This document shows positions 44,226 to 52,934 of a stretch of DNA of 64,000 nucleotides, piece by piece. Numbering within the stretch: position 1 is the first letter of the stretch; each line of letters starts with the position of its first letter. Source of the stretch: DATBLE01 sp963837265 (GTDB taxonomy: Bacteria; Actinomycetota; Thermoleophilia; Gaiellales; Gaiellaceae). Both the position numbers and the translations under genes were made by a program. The stretch is from positions 744,001-808,000 of the forward strand of contig CAWIMQ010000001.1 in the NCBI GenBank assembly GCA_963837265.1. Direction: 5' to 3'. A model generated the notes under the pieces. It made no database searches, had not been told where the DNA came from, and was given only the letters and a program-made list of their open reading frames with translations.

Positions 44226-44740
44226 TTAATCGCCTGACGCCACGGACGGTCACGACACAGGGGGCAACTGCCCGCAGATCGATCGCTCTCGTGTTGGTCG
44301 CCGCCGGAGCGAGCCTCGGCTTCCCGGCGGCCGGCGCCGCTCACACCGACGGCTATTACGCCAGGTTCCGCACGACTTACCGCCCGGCACAGGCCGCGCT
44401 GGGTCGCGTCACCAAGGCATGTGCGTGCGGCGCGGTGACCCGGGTGGACCAACTTCCCTCCTGCGGAGCACGCGTCGCGCCCTTTCGGAAGACCGTCACC
44501 CGGCTCCTCCGGTTCCTGACCCGCACCGCACCGCCGGCGAGGGTCAAAGCAGACGTGAACAGAGCAATCGCGACGACCAGGGTGCTGCAGCAGCGGTTCA
44601 CGACCCTGGCAGCGATCATCAAGGACCAGGACCTCGCCCGGTTCAAGGCGATCGGCGGCACCGGCCATCCGATCGACAGGGCGATCACCGCGTTCAGCAC
44701 CACCCTGGGAAACCTCGAGATCGATCTCCTCTCCGGCTAG
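44226..44740 (+). pseudogene. Secreted protein gene interrupted by IS5 element
   Basis: The frame encodes RRSIALVLVAAGASLGFPAAGAAHT (signal peptide) and a helical domain (RVTKACACGAVTRVDQLPSC, then RVLQQRFTTLAAIIKDQDLARFKAI). No usual start codon precedes the signal peptide after the IS end. If the IS and one TTA are removed, the frame continues upstream to GTG 43283 on the other side (VDALDSSRRSGF-NRLTP). So the IS probably separated start and promoter from the body. The function of the protein is unknown. Confidence 0.6.
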
Positions 44741-44987
44741 CTCCGGGGCATCACCGCCGCTGCGGTGGATTCCCTACCCGACCTCCCCGGAGTCACGCAC
44801 CTGAGGAGTCTCTCTGGATGCGAGCGGGCTCCGCGCGAAGATACTCGCCGGTGCGCCGCCACATCGACAGCCCGAGGATCCGGGGCGGGGGCAGTGAGGA
44901 GATCCGTATCACGCCGGGCGGCCTCGAGGGCGAAGCCGCTTCTCGGGGTTCGCCGGCAACCGGGCGTCTTGCTCTCGCAGTCTTCCG

Positions 44988-45173
44988 ATGCCGCTGCCGT
45001 CGTATCGCCGCGGATGGGGCCGGCTCCTCGGCCACACGTTCCTGGTGCTCGTCCACGCGGGACGGAAGACCGGCAAGCTCCACGCCACTGCCGCGATGAC
45101 CTTGACGTACGATCCGGGCGCCGGGCTCTTGTGTCCTGTCGGCCCTGTCCACCGAAGAGGGAGGAACTTCCGA
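44988..45173 (+). pseudogene. N-terminal remnant of DDN/DUF385 nitroreductase-family protein
   Basis: RRGWGRLLGHTFLVLVHAGRKTGKLHATAAMTLTYDP matches the start of deazaflavin-dependent nitroreductase-family proteins (RKTG motif). After about 50 residues the similarity ends and the frame runs without a stop into an unrelated small protein at 45174. It looks like a deletion junction. The 247 bp before it (44741-44987) hold no gene I can support. Confidence 0.5.
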
Positions 45174-45452
45174 ATGGCATTCGCTCGCATGTTCAACAAC
45201 CCGAACGTCACGAAGGATCAGTACGACGCGACGCGTGAGAAGATGGGCGTCAGCAACGAGAACATCCCGGACGGAGGGCTCATTCACATCGCCGGCGAGG
45301 CGCCCGACGGCAGCTGGCGCGTCATCGAGGTCTGGGAGTCCGAAGATCACGCCCGCGCCTGGGACGAGAAGCTCGAGCCGGTCCTCGCAGCGCAGGGGAT
45401 CCGCCGACCGGCACCCGAGACGTGGCAGGTGCACAACCTGATCAAGCGCTGA
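45174..45452 (+). CDS. Small conserved hypothetical protein, ABM-like
   Basis: 92 residues from ATG at 45174, with GGGAGGAA 7-8 nt upstream. ARMFNNPNVTKDQYDATREKMGV, GGLIHIAGEAPDGSWRVIEVWESEDHARAWDEKLEPVLAAQGI is a complete ferredoxin-like domain of a type common in actinobacteria. Role unknown; relatives occur beside monooxygenases. Open in frame to the upstream nitroreductase remnant. Confidence 0.75.
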   Translation: MAFARMFNNPNVTKDQYDATREKMGVSNENIPDGGLIHIAGEAPDGSWRVIEVWESEDHARAWDEKLEPVLAAQGIRRPAPETWQVHNLIKR

Positions 45453-45634
45453 CCGGGGCGGCACCGACCGGTTCTGCGGCAGGACGCCGCACTCCATCGG
45501 GCAGATGCGTCGGGCGAGCCCGCCGAGCCGTGGCTGAGCACCCTCTGCCGCCCGGGTGCTCGGGAATGAGTCGCTTGAGCCACGGTGGGTTCCGACCTCC
45601 AGGCTCGCCCGTCGCGAAAGGAGGCAAGCAACTG

Positions 45635-45940
45635 ATGGGAGTCGAGGTTCACGTCGCCGGCCGCGTGCAGATCGGTCGGTTCGCCGAGTTCGTCGAAGCC
45701 GCGGAGCGCTGGCGTAAGTTCCGCGCCGGACGCGGACGGGCGTCATGCAGGATCCTGCACGCCCTCTCCGGCGAGATGAACGCCGTCCGGCTCGTGTTCG
45801 CGTATCCGGATCTGAACGCCTACGAGCGTGAGGAGGCGAGCGATGCAGCCGACCCGGAATACGCAGCTGTCGCCGGGGCGATGCCGTTCGTCGAGAGCAC
45901 GCTCACATATGAGATCTACCGCGAGGCAGAGGCATCCTGA
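45635..45940 (+). CDS. Small conserved hypothetical protein, dimeric alpha-beta barrel type
   Basis: 101 residues from ATG 45635, with AAAGGAGG 10 nt upstream. VEVHVAGRVQIGRFAEFVEAAERWRKFRAGRG followed by VRLVFAYPDLNAYEREE and MPFVESTLTYEIYRE fits an ABM/NIPSNAP-like fold. No function known. It is the third small protein of this fold within 4 kb (with 42155 and 45174). Confidence 0.68.
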   Translation: MGVEVHVAGRVQIGRFAEFVEAAERWRKFRAGRGRASCRILHALSGEMNAVRLVFAYPDLNAYEREEASDAADPEYAAVAGAMPFVESTLTYEIYREAEAS

Positions 45941-45988
45941 GCGACCTCGCCTCGACAGCGGATGTCACCAGACCGACAGGTCGTGGTG

Positions 45989-46477
45989 ATGGACGAGTAC
46001 ACGATCGTCAACCTGACGGCCGTCGAAGATCAGGCGCCGAAATTCGGGGTCGAGCATCTGGAGGACTGCCTCTCGAGCGTGCCGTGCTACCTCCTCGTAG
46101 AATCGCCCGGGATGAATGCGTTCGATGATCTGCGCTCGATTCGGCCGCTGCTTCTTTCGGCGGGCTATCTCGCCCGCGCTGTCCACGGCGGGCAGCTCAC
46201 GCTGGCGGTGGTCGAGGTCGAGCCCGGCGCGGAGCTGCCCGAGCACCGGCACGCCAACGAACAGCTCGGGATGGTGATCGAGGGCTCGGTGGTCTTCCGC
46301 ATCGCCGACGAGACTCGCACCGTGGAGGCGGGCGGAATCTGGCGGATTCCCTCGGACACGCCGCACGCCGTCACCGGGGGCGACGCGGGCGCCGTCGTCG
46401 TCGACGTCTTCTCTCCGCCACGAGACGACTGGGCCGCTCGTGAGCGCATGGAGCCACGGCCGAGCCGCTGGCCGTAG
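45989..46477 (+). CDS. Cupin protein, apparent hybrid of two cupin genes
   Basis: 162 residues from ATG 45989. The first 20 residues (MDEYTIVNLTAVEDQAPKFG) resemble the start of one cupin family. From about MNAFDDLRSIRPLLLSAGYLARAV (ATG 46112) the protein follows another: LAVVEVEPGAELPEHRHANEQLGMVIEGSVVFRI (metal-binding His-x-His...Glu) and VFSPPRDDWAARERMEPRP. If translation starts at 46112 the product is a normal 121-residue cupin. No clear ribosome-binding site decides between them. Confidence 0.65.
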   Translation: MDEYTIVNLTAVEDQAPKFGVEHLEDCLSSVPCYLLVESPGMNAFDDLRSIRPLLLSAGYLARAVHGGQLTLAVVEVEPGAELPEHRHANEQLGMVIEGSVVFRIADETRTVEAGGIWRIPSDTPHAVTGGDAGAVVVDVFSPPRDDWAARERMEPRPSRWP

Positions 46478-46598
46478 ACCTCGACGGCGCTCGCCTCCTC
46501 CGGGTCAGCACTGATGCGCTCTGCCAGGACGGGAGAGGTTCTGGCCGCCTGGGCGAGTGTTCGGCAGTGTCCCTCGAGCGGCTGACCGAGAAGGTTCG

Positions 46599-46781
46599 TC
46601 AGGAGCCGGAATCGGCCGGTAGCGCGCCCCAGTCGAACGATCCCTCGCGGATGAACCGCACCAACTCGATCTCGTTCTTCGTCAACCTCGGCGGACCTTT
46701 CGTGTTCTCGATCTGGGACCGGAGGTGTTCCCTGACGGCCGATGCTGTGAACTCCCGCAGAAAGTGCCTGATGCCCTTCAT
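46599..46781 (-). CDS. Small hypothetical protein (60 residues)
   Basis: ATG at 46781 with GAGGGAGGG close upstream. MKGIRHFLREFTASAVREHL and RLTKNEIELVRFIREGSFDWGALP are charged, helical, and have coding-like third-position GC. I do not recognise the family. The rest of 46478-47026 shows nothing I can support. Confidence 0.5.
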   Translation of the reverse strand: MKGIRHFLREFTASAVREHLRSQIENTKGPPRLTKNEIELVRFIREGSFDWGALPADSGS

Positions 46782-47026
46782 CCACCCTCCCTCGCTTGCG
46801 GCGTGAGCGTCTGCCGTGGAGGTATCTCCCACGCGATGACTTTGGAATCTCGGCGCGCAGCGGACTCGTCCAGGGAGCGGGGCCACACCGAGGGCCAGAG
46901 AAGGCCAGTCCAGACGCCGCCCGCGAGATGATCGCCTCGTACTGTGCAGCACGAAAGACCGCCGTCCTCACCGACCCGGACCGGTGAGACATACCGCCCA
47001 CCCTTGCGCGCGCCCGCGGCCGCCGA

Positions 47027-47158
47027 TCAGACCGAAACCGCGAGGAAGCGCTCGATCATTGCGTTGACCTGTTCGGGCACCTCGAGTTGGTGGAAGTGGC
47101 CGGCCCCGACCGTGATCCCCACCTCCAAGTCGGGCTTGATCGCATGTAGCAGCGCACT
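47027..47158 (-). pseudogene. C-terminal fragment of an alpha/beta hydrolase
   Basis: LLHAIKPDLEVGITVGAGHF then HQLEVPEQVNAMIERFLAVSV is the typical end of an alpha/beta hydrolase, with the catalytic His in GAGHFHQLE. An in-frame stop lies directly upstream (47159-47161), so only about 43 residues remain. A relic of a deleted gene. Confidence 0.6.
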
Positions 47159-47195
47159 TCAAGATGGAGACCGTCGTCCGGGCCAGCGTTCGTGA

Positions 47196-47221
47196 GAAGA
47201 GGCCGCTCTCGCGGCCTCTTC
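47196..47221. terminator. Perfect 11-bp hairpin
   Basis: GAAGAGGCCGC and its exact complement around a TCTC loop, in the gap between the cupin stop (47259) and the hydrolase fragment. Likely terminator for the minus-strand cupin gene; no U-tract. Confidence 0.6.
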
Positions 47222-47258
47222 GTCGTGTCGAGCGACGGCTGACGAACGGCCGGACGAT

Positions 47259-47723
47259 CTACTCGATCGGGATCTCGAAGCGAGCGATGATGCCGGGGTC
47301 GCCGCCGCTCGCGAGTAGATCGGGATCGGGATCGCGAGTCGCCACCCATGCATATCCGTGTTCCGGGTAGGCGACGACGTCAGGGAAGCTCCCGGCACTG
47401 ATCGCGAGGATCTGAGCGGGTTCTCCGGTGGGGTTGCTGAACGTGTGTAGTCCGGCACGTCCCTCGGGGCAGAAGACGAAGTCGCCCGGAGCCAACTCCT
47501 CTTGGCCGTGTTGGTTCCGGAAGACGGGGCGACCGCTCAGCACGAAGAACATCTCTTCGGCTCCGAAGTGCATATGCATCCGCGCCTCAGGCGCGCCGGG
47601 GGTGAGTTCGTACAGCGTTGCTCCCATCCGGGCGTCGTCCGGCCGCCAGAAGACTCGATGCCGAGTCCCAGCTTCATCGTTCTGTCCGTCCCAGGTATCG
47701 GAGAAGAGGTTCTGACGATTCAT
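47259..47723 (-). CDS. Cupin-domain protein
   Basis: 154 residues from ATG 47723, with GGAGG 7 nt upstream. ARMHMHFGAEEMFFVLSGRPVFRNQHGQEELAPGDFVFCPEG is cupin motif 1 with His-x-His and Glu ligands; GLHTFSNPTGEPAQILAIS is motif 2 with the last His. Single-domain cupin, metal-dependent; substrate unknown. Convergent hairpin downstream. The 281 bp upstream (47724-48004) have no gene. Confidence 0.82.
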   Translation of the reverse strand: MNRQNLFSDTWDGQNDEAGTRHRVFWRPDDARMGATLYELTPGAPEARMHMHFGAEEMFFVLSGRPVFRNQHGQEELAPGDFVFCPEGRAGLHTFSNPTGEPAQILAISAGSFPDVVAYPEHGYAWVATRDPDPDLLASGGDPGIIARFEIPIE

Positions 47724-47765
47724 TCGTGTACCTCCAAGTCGTAGCGGTGGCACGGAGCGCCCGAC

Positions 47766-47782
47766 GCTGCCTCGAAGGCAGC
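47766..47782. terminator. Short hairpin upstream of cupin, possible terminator
   Basis: GCTGCCT-CGA-AGGCAGC, seven pairs with a 3-nt loop, 223 bp after the epimerase stop and before the cupin start on the same strand. Could be the terminator of the epimerase transcript. Confidence 0.4.
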
Positions 47783-48004
47783 CTCGGCGCGCGCCAATCA
47801 CGCGCGGCGGTCGCCGCGTCTGACCGCTACCTCGTCGCCGGATCCACGGCGGGATCGTAACGTTCGCCGACTCGGATGCGAGCGATCCGGGCCGCGCGGC
47901 TTTCGCTCGATGCGTCGGACCACGCGTCGCGTCCGGAACGACAGCAGGCCTCGGGCCGACGAGGGGTCAAGCCTCGTCTGCGCGAGCGTGCCGCCCCTCG
48001 ATCG

Positions 48005-49039
48005 TCAGCTGAGCCGCTTGAGCAGTCCGAGCGCCTGCTGGTTCCACGGCACCCGATGGGTGACGCCGGCGGCCCGCAGCGACTCGCGGTGCGCCAGGTA
48101 CCAGTCGTAGGTGCGGCACAGCGACTCCGCGTTCGAGTGGCGCGGCGTCCAGCCGAGCAGGCGCTCCGCCTTGCCGACGTCCACGAACGAGTCGCGGTGC
48201 GCGGTCCGGTAGTGCCACTCGGCGAGCGGCGAGAGGTGAAGCAGCTCCAGGGCGCGTAGCGCGATCTCGGCCGGCCGGGCGGGCACCGGGGTCAGGCGAC
48301 TCTCCGATCCGGCGTGGTCGATCAGAGCCTGGAGATCCGATCGAACCGTCCCGAACTCCTTCGCCCCGACGTTCACCGTCTCGCCCGACGCCTCGGGCCG
48401 CTCGGCCGCGAGCACGATCGCCTCCACGAGGTCCTCGACGTCGAGCAGCTGGTAGCGGTTCGTCCCGTCGCCGAGCATGTAGATCCGGCGGCCGTCGCGG
48501 ACCCAGTCGAAGAGGATCTCGAAGACGCCGAGCCGCTCCGGGCCGACGAAGGTCTTCGGACGGACGACGACGAAGTCGAGCCCGCGCCGGCCGAAGTCGC
48601 GCGTCACCTCCTCGGCCTCGATCTTCGACTCGCCGTACCAGCCGACGCCGACGAGCGGCGCGTCCTCGAGGATCGGGTGCACCTTCGGAACGCCGTACAC
48701 GGCCGTCGAGGAGACGAGCACGAGCCGGCGCACGCCGGCTTCCGCCGCCGCGGCGAGGACGGTTGCCGTGCCGCCGACGTTGACCGACCGGATCGACTCT
48801 CGGGAAGCCTGGATCGGCAGCGCCGCCGCAGCGTGGACGAGCACGTCGGCGCCCTCGACGAGCACACGCGCGTCGCGAGCCGAGCGCACGTCGCCCCACA
48901 GCTCCTCCACGCGCTGCTCCAGGTCGGGCTCGTCGAGCGGCGCCAGGTCGAGCGTCCGCACCTCGTGCCCGGCGGCGAGCAGCCGCCGCGCGAGGTGCAG
49001 CCCCAGGAAGCCGGCCCCTCCGGAGATCGCCCAACGCAT
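48005..49039 (-). CDS. NAD-dependent epimerase/dehydratase family protein
   Basis: 344 residues from ATG 49039. Extended SDR: SGGAGFLGLHLARRLLAAGHEV (NAD-binding), VLVHAAAALPI, SSTAVYG (catalytic Ser) and WYGESKIEAE (Tyr-x3-Lys), then VVRPKTFVGPERLGVFEIL. The C-terminal part (SPLAEWHYRTAHRDSFVDVGKAERLLGWTPRHSNAESL) is like NDP-sugar epimerases and 3-beta-hydroxysteroid dehydrogenase-like enzymes. Possible role in surface sugars or lipid modification. Not convincingly HpnA, although the hopanoid operon is nearby. Confidence 0.83.
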   Translation of the reverse strand: MRWAISGGAGFLGLHLARRLLAAGHEVRTLDLAPLDEPDLEQRVEELWGDVRSARDARVLVEGADVLVHAAAALPIQASRESIRSVNVGGTATVLAAAAEAGVRRLVLVSSTAVYGVPKVHPILEDAPLVGVGWYGESKIEAEEVTRDFGRRGLDFVVVRPKTFVGPERLGVFEILFDWVRDGRRIYMLGDGTNRYQLLDVEDLVEAIVLAAERPEASGETVNVGAKEFGTVRSDLQALIDHAGSESRLTPVPARPAEIALRALELLHLSPLAEWHYRTAHRDSFVDVGKAERLLGWTPRHSNAESLCRTYDWYLAHRESLRAAGVTHRVPWNQQALGLLKRLS

Positions 49040-49158
49040 CGCCGCCACCCTAACCCGCGACGGGTGGTAGCCACACAAGAGACACCGGCTGCCTCGATGG
49101 CCGCAACGGCCGGGTGCGATCAGGCTCGAGACCGACAACCTGCGATGGAAGGAGCGCG

Positions 49159-49863
49159 ATGAACACCTCGAAAACGAACAGGCCCGGCCGCCGGACCGAC
49201 CTGGTGATCGGCGGCTCGATCGTGGCGATCGTCGCCGCGCTCGGTCTGGCTGTAGCCGGAGTGGCGATCTGGACCGACGTCGACAAGCGGGACGGAAACG
49301 GGTACCTCTCGGCGAACGCGCACCGCTTCGAGACCCCGACCAGGGCGATCGCGACCGACGAGGTCACGATCGGGACCGAGATCCCGAAATGGCTGATCGG
49401 CAACGTGCGCGTCGAGGCGGCCTCGGCGAAGCCCGTGTTCGTCGGGATTGCCCGCAAGGCGGTGGTCGACGCCTACCTCGCGGACGTTCCGCACGCAACC
49501 GCGAAGGATCTCGACCTCGACCCGTTCCAGGTCCCCTACGTCACCCACAGCGGCTCGACCGAACCGGGGCGTCCCGCCGACCAGAGGTTCTGGGCGGCGT
49601 CGGCCTCCGGCACCGACGCGGCGGCGCTGACCTGGAAGCCGAAGTCCGGCTCGTGGTCGATCGTCCTCATGAACGCCGACGGCTCACCCGGCGTCTTCGC
49701 CGACGTCTCCGCCGGGGCGAGGATTGCCTGGCTCCTCTGGGCCGGGATCGGCGTTGCCGTCGTCGGCGGCCTGCTCCTCGCCGCTGCCGCGCTGATGCTC
49801 GTCCGGGGCCTCCGCGACCGGCAGGGCCCGGCGGCCGGCGCCGCACCGGCCCCTGCGCTCTGA
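49159..49863 (+). CDS. Membrane protein with two terminal helices and an extracytoplasmic domain
   Basis: 234 residues, AAGGAG ribosome-binding site. Helix 1 is LVIGGSIVAIVAALGLAVAG; residues 55-185 form an outside domain with IGTEIPKWLIGNVRVEAASAKPVFVGIA and SGSWSIVLMNADGSPGVFADVSAGA; helix 2 is WLLWAGIGVAVVGGLLLAAAALMLV; the tail is Ala/Pro rich. A conserved actinobacterial layout with no known function. Convergent with the CopCD gene (17-bp gap). Confidence 0.8.
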   Translation: MNTSKTNRPGRRTDLVIGGSIVAIVAALGLAVAGVAIWTDVDKRDGNGYLSANAHRFETPTRAIATDEVTIGTEIPKWLIGNVRVEAASAKPVFVGIARKAVVDAYLADVPHATAKDLDLDPFQVPYVTHSGSTEPGRPADQRFWAASASGTDAAALTWKPKSGSWSIVLMNADGSPGVFADVSAGARIAWLLWAGIGVAVVGGLLLAAAALMLVRGLRDRQGPAAGAAPAPAL

Positions 49864-49880
49864 GCTCCGACCGCGGGCCG

Positions 49881-51179
49881 CTACCGCCGCGATGCGACGG
49901 CGGCGGCCCGCGGCGGTGCGGGCTTCACGGGCGGCTTCGAGTCGACCAGGATCGCCGCCAGGAGCAGGATCGAGACCGCGACCACCGCCTCGCCGGCAAC
50001 CGACCGGGGCAAGAACCGTGTCACCGCCGGCCGATCGAGGCGCGGCCGGATCACGAAGTGGTGGAACGCGCCCCACGAGAGCGCGACGCAGACCAGGCCG
50101 AGCTTGACGAGCAGCAGCCGGCCGTAGCCGACCGACCAGACGTCGTGCAGCGCCGGGAATCGCTTGAACGACATGTACACGCCGGCGGCCACGACCAGCG
50201 CGACCAGCGGGCCGGCGATCTGCGAGAACCGCCAGAAGGCCGTCCGCCGCAGCGCACGGTCGTCCCAGACGACGAAGGCGAGCGAGAGCAGCCCGCCGAT
50301 CCAGAGCGTCGCCGCCGAGAGGTGCACCCAGTCGGCGAACGACGGCAGCCAGCCCCGGTCGTCGCCCTGGTGGCTCGCCAGCGACAACCCGGCGCCCAGC
50401 CCGAGCGAGAGCAGGAACGCCGGCCAGAGCAGCAGCCGGCGGCCGCTCAGCCAGGCGAGGAAGAGGAACGCGGCGACCAGTGCGAAGCCGAGCTCCATGA
50501 CCACGAACGCCTTCCCGAAGCGCGTCGTGTTCGCGAAGGGCGACAGGTCGCCGTACAGGAACGAGGTCACGTCGAGCTGCAGCGCGTCCTCGGCGCGCAG
50601 GCAGAACGCGAGGATCCCGACCTGCAGGGCGGCGACGACCCCGAGCCCGCTGAACCGGTAGAACCGCCGCTCCACCTCGACGGGCAGCGGACCGCGCAGG
50701 ACGAGGAGGCGGAATCCCAGCCCGCCGGTCAGGAGCGCCAGGCACAGGAAGTAGAGCCAGCGGACGACGTGCTCGCTCGTGGTCGGGCCGGAGGCACCGT
50801 AGGCCTGGCTGACGGGCGGCGCTGGGACGCCGACTCCGAACGTGAAGACGCCGCGGCCGACATGGCTGTCGTTCGAGATCGTCGCCCACCGCACCGTGTA
50901 CGCGCCCTTCTGCAAGCCCGGCAGCGGCGCGACGACGACGCGCCCGTCCGCCGGGCTGACGTGCGGCGCGCCGGAGACGATCTTCCCCCGGGTGTCGAAG
51001 ACCTGAATCCCGTTCGGGAGCACCCGGACGGTCTGGTCGAAGCTCAGCACGATCTGCCGCGGCGAGACGTCCAGCCGCTGCCCGACCCTCGGCGAGGTCT
51101 GGAGCAGCGTCGCGTGCGCCCACGCCCCACCGGGGAAGGCGAGCGCGAGGAGGAGGACGACGAGCGCCGACCGTCTCAC
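49881..51179 (-). CDS. CopC-CopD fusion, copper resistance/uptake membrane protein
   Basis: 432 residues, GTG at 51179. Signal peptide (SALVVLLLALAFPGGAWA) followed by mature N-terminal His in HATLLQTSPRVGQRLDVSP, the CopC copper-binding start, and NDSHVGRGVFTFGV; then a CopD domain with about eight membrane helices (WLYFLCLALLTGGLGFRLLVL to AVVAVSILLLAAILVD), including SLASHQG and FADWVHLSAATLWIGG with conserved His. Such fusions move copper across the membrane. It overlaps the next membrane gene by 4 bp, so it is the last gene of a small operon. Confidence 0.87.
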   Translation of the reverse strand: MRRSALVVLLLALAFPGGAWAHATLLQTSPRVGQRLDVSPRQIVLSFDQTVRVLPNGIQVFDTRGKIVSGAPHVSPADGRVVVAPLPGLQKGAYTVRWATISNDSHVGRGVFTFGVGVPAPPVSQAYGASGPTTSEHVVRWLYFLCLALLTGGLGFRLLVLRGPLPVEVERRFYRFSGLGVVAALQVGILAFCLRAEDALQLDVTSFLYGDLSPFANTTRFGKAFVVMELGFALVAAFLFLAWLSGRRLLLWPAFLLSLGLGAGLSLASHQGDDRGWLPSFADWVHLSAATLWIGGLLSLAFVVWDDRALRRTAFWRFSQIAGPLVALVVAAGVYMSFKRFPALHDVWSVGYGRLLLVKLGLVCVALSWGAFHHFVIRPRLDRPAVTRFLPRSVAGEAVVAVSILLLAAILVDSKPPVKPAPPRAAAVASRR

Positions 51180-51760
51180 CGGTGGGCCACCCCCGCCGTC
51201 GGGTCGAGGTGGCCGAAGACCGGAGCGACGTCGCGGACGGAGAAGAGGACGACCGCGACGGCGACGATGACGAGGGCATAGCCGCCGTTGAACACCCAGG
51301 AGCGCGGCTTGAACGCGGCGCCCAGCGGAAACAGGGAGCCGATCAGCAGCATCCAGCCGCAGACGTGGTGGACGAACGCGGAGCGCGAGTAGAACCACGG
51401 GTTCGCCTCGTGGATCAGGAAGGCGGCGCCCGAGACGGCGAGCATCAACGGAACGGCGAGGCCCCACAGCTCGTTCCGCAGCTTCCCGCTCGCCAGGCCC
51501 AGCTCGGCGGCGCCGGCGAGCATCATCACCTGCGCCCACGAGCTGTGCGCGAGCATGTGGATCGTCGAGGTCGTGAAGAACACCATCACCGGCCACATGG
51601 CGACGCCGAGGCCGAAGAGGAGCGACGGCCAGAGATAGGCCCGCCACCTGCGGCGGCGCCATACCTCCCGGCCGACGATCGCCTCCGCGAGGAGGAGCAG
51701 ACCGAGCAGAAGGAACCCCGTCGCGAACAGCCAGTGGACGTGCTCCGCGGGGGGCTGCAC
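51176..51760 (-). CDS. Polytopic membrane protein, copper cluster
   Basis: 194 residues, GTG start; TAGTG overlap with the gene upstream. Helices include WLFATGFLLLGLLLLAEAIVG, AYLWPSLLFGLGVAMWPVMVFF, LAVPLMLAVSGAAFLI and VFNGGYALVIVAVAVVLFSV, about six in all. His residues in the membrane region (STIHMLAHSSW, FLIHEANPW, FVHHVCGW) would suit heme or copper ligation. Co-translated with CopCD. Family not recognised by name. Confidence 0.78.
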   Translation of the reverse strand: MQPPAEHVHWLFATGFLLLGLLLLAEAIVGREVWRRRRWRAYLWPSLLFGLGVAMWPVMVFFTTSTIHMLAHSSWAQVMMLAGAAELGLASGKLRNELWGLAVPLMLAVSGAAFLIHEANPWFYSRSAFVHHVCGWMLLIGSLFPLGAAFKPRSWVFNGGYALVIVAVAVVLFSVRDVAPVFGHLDPTAGVAHR

Positions 51761-52026
51761 TAGCGCTCGGCCTCCTCGAGGTCGCGGACGATGCCGGGCG
51801 TGACGAGGGCGAAGACGACTCCCGCGGCCATCACCAGCAGCGGCGGCTCGACGGCGAGCCACCAGAAGCCCTGGCCGTGCGGGTGGAGCAGCGTCACCCG
51901 CCAGGGCTGGAGCAGCGCCCAGGCGACGCCGGCAAGCGCCGTCAGCGGCCCCAGCGTGAGCAGCGTCAGGGCGCGCGCCGAGCGGCGTAGACGGACACGG
52001 GTCAGGTCGGTTGCGTACTGCGTCAT
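51760..52026 (-). CDS. Small two-helix membrane protein
   Basis: 88 residues. Helices ALTLLTLGPLTALAGVAWALL and LAVEPPLLVMAAGVVFALVTPGIV surround LHPHGQGFWW. Shares its stop with the start of the next gene (TAGTG), so translation is coupled. The loop HPHGQG could touch a metal. No known family. Confidence 0.7.
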   Translation of the reverse strand: MTQYATDLTRVRLRRSARALTLLTLGPLTALAGVAWALLQPWRVTLLHPHGQGFWWLAVEPPLLVMAAGVVFALVTPGIVRDLEEAER

Positions 52027-52080
52027 CGGGTTCCTCCGGAATCGCGGGTCGAGGGCTCGCCCCGCGGGCGGTGCCGCGGG

Positions 52081-52731
52081 CTACGCGGCGAGCGGAGGCG
52101 GCCGGCTCTCGAACGCGAGGCCGAAGATGCTGCGCGGCGGGACGACGCCCTCGCCGCGCGGCCTGGCGGTGCGGAGGACGCCGCGGCCGACGAGAAGGCG
52201 GGCGCGGGCGACGGTCTGCTGCGCGTACTCCTCGTAGTCGGCGAGCCAGTCGCGCACCGCACACCAGACGAGCGCGCAGAGCACGCCGAGCACGGCGAAC
52301 ACCGGGAGCGCCGAGGAATGCAGCCAGGGCGAGAGCAGCGGCCAGCGGCCGAGCTCTGCCCCCTCGGCATCGGCCTGCACGAGGAAGATCGCGGAGGTGA
52401 GCAGGAAGAAGGCGAGGTAGACGCGCGGGGTCAGCTGAAGCCGCAGCTTCGGCATCCGGCGCCGCCCGCCGAGCAGGCGCAGCGCCCCCCGCTCCGCCGC
52501 GCGAGCACGGAGCACGCGCCAGAGGAGCAGCGCGAGCATGAGGGCGATCCCGCCCTTCACGATCGCGAGCAGGATCGGGTAGTAGTCGGTGCGCGCGTAA
52601 CCGGGCGAGGAGACGTGGCGGCCGAGGTCGACGCGATGGACCAGGCTCCGGCCGGCGAGCTCGGCGGCGAGCGCAAGCAGACCGAACGCGAGAACGGACA
52701 GGAGGCGCTGGTGCCGGCGCGCCCGTGCCAT
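52081..52731 (-). CDS. Polytopic membrane protein, hypothetical
   Basis: 216 residues from ATG 52731. Four likely helices: LLSVLAFGLLALAAELAG, YYPILLAIVKGGIALMLALLLW, RVYLAFFLLTSAIFLVQAD, WLHSSALPVFAVLGVLCALVW, then a soluble tail. Conserved look of the HRVDLGRHVSSPGYARTDYYP segment. First gene of the CopCD group, with 54 bp before the next gene. Function unknown. Confidence 0.72.
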   Translation of the reverse strand: MARARRHQRLLSVLAFGLLALAAELAGRSLVHRVDLGRHVSSPGYARTDYYPILLAIVKGGIALMLALLLWRVLRARAAERGALRLLGGRRRMPKLRLQLTPRVYLAFFLLTSAIFLVQADAEGAELGRWPLLSPWLHSSALPVFAVLGVLCALVWCAVRDWLADYEEYAQQTVARARLLVGRGVLRTARPRGEGVVPPRSIFGLAFESRPPPLAA

Positions 52732-52934
52732 CGCCGGATGATAACGCGCTCGGACGAGGTTGCCGCCCCGAAAGATCCTCACGGGCGCGCGCTCGATCAC
52801 GAGCCGCTCAGAACGTAGCCATGGGCTCTCCCCGAACTCGCCGCCGCGCCCGACCGGTGCGGGCGCGGCCCGCAACCGCTCGCCGAGAGACGAGGCGACG
52901 CGAGACGCAGCGAGCGAGCGGAAGGAGGGGGCCC

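Larger units (their letters stand above)
43317..44228 (-). mobile_element. IS5-family (IS427-like) insertion sequence
   Basis: Imperfect 19-bp inverted repeats at 43320-43338 (GAGCTCCTTTCACAATGAG) and 44207-44225 (17 of 19 match), flanked by TTA on both sides (43317-43319 and 44226-44228), consistent with a short target duplication. Contains two overlapping frames joined by a slippery run. The transposase stop lies in the left repeat. It sits in the 5' part of a secreted-protein gene. Confidence 0.87.

Noticed and set aside
48005..49039. HpnA (hopanoid-associated sugar epimerase)
   Set aside because: The N-terminal and substrate regions do not look like HpnA, and the gene is separated from the hpn operon by the copper genes.
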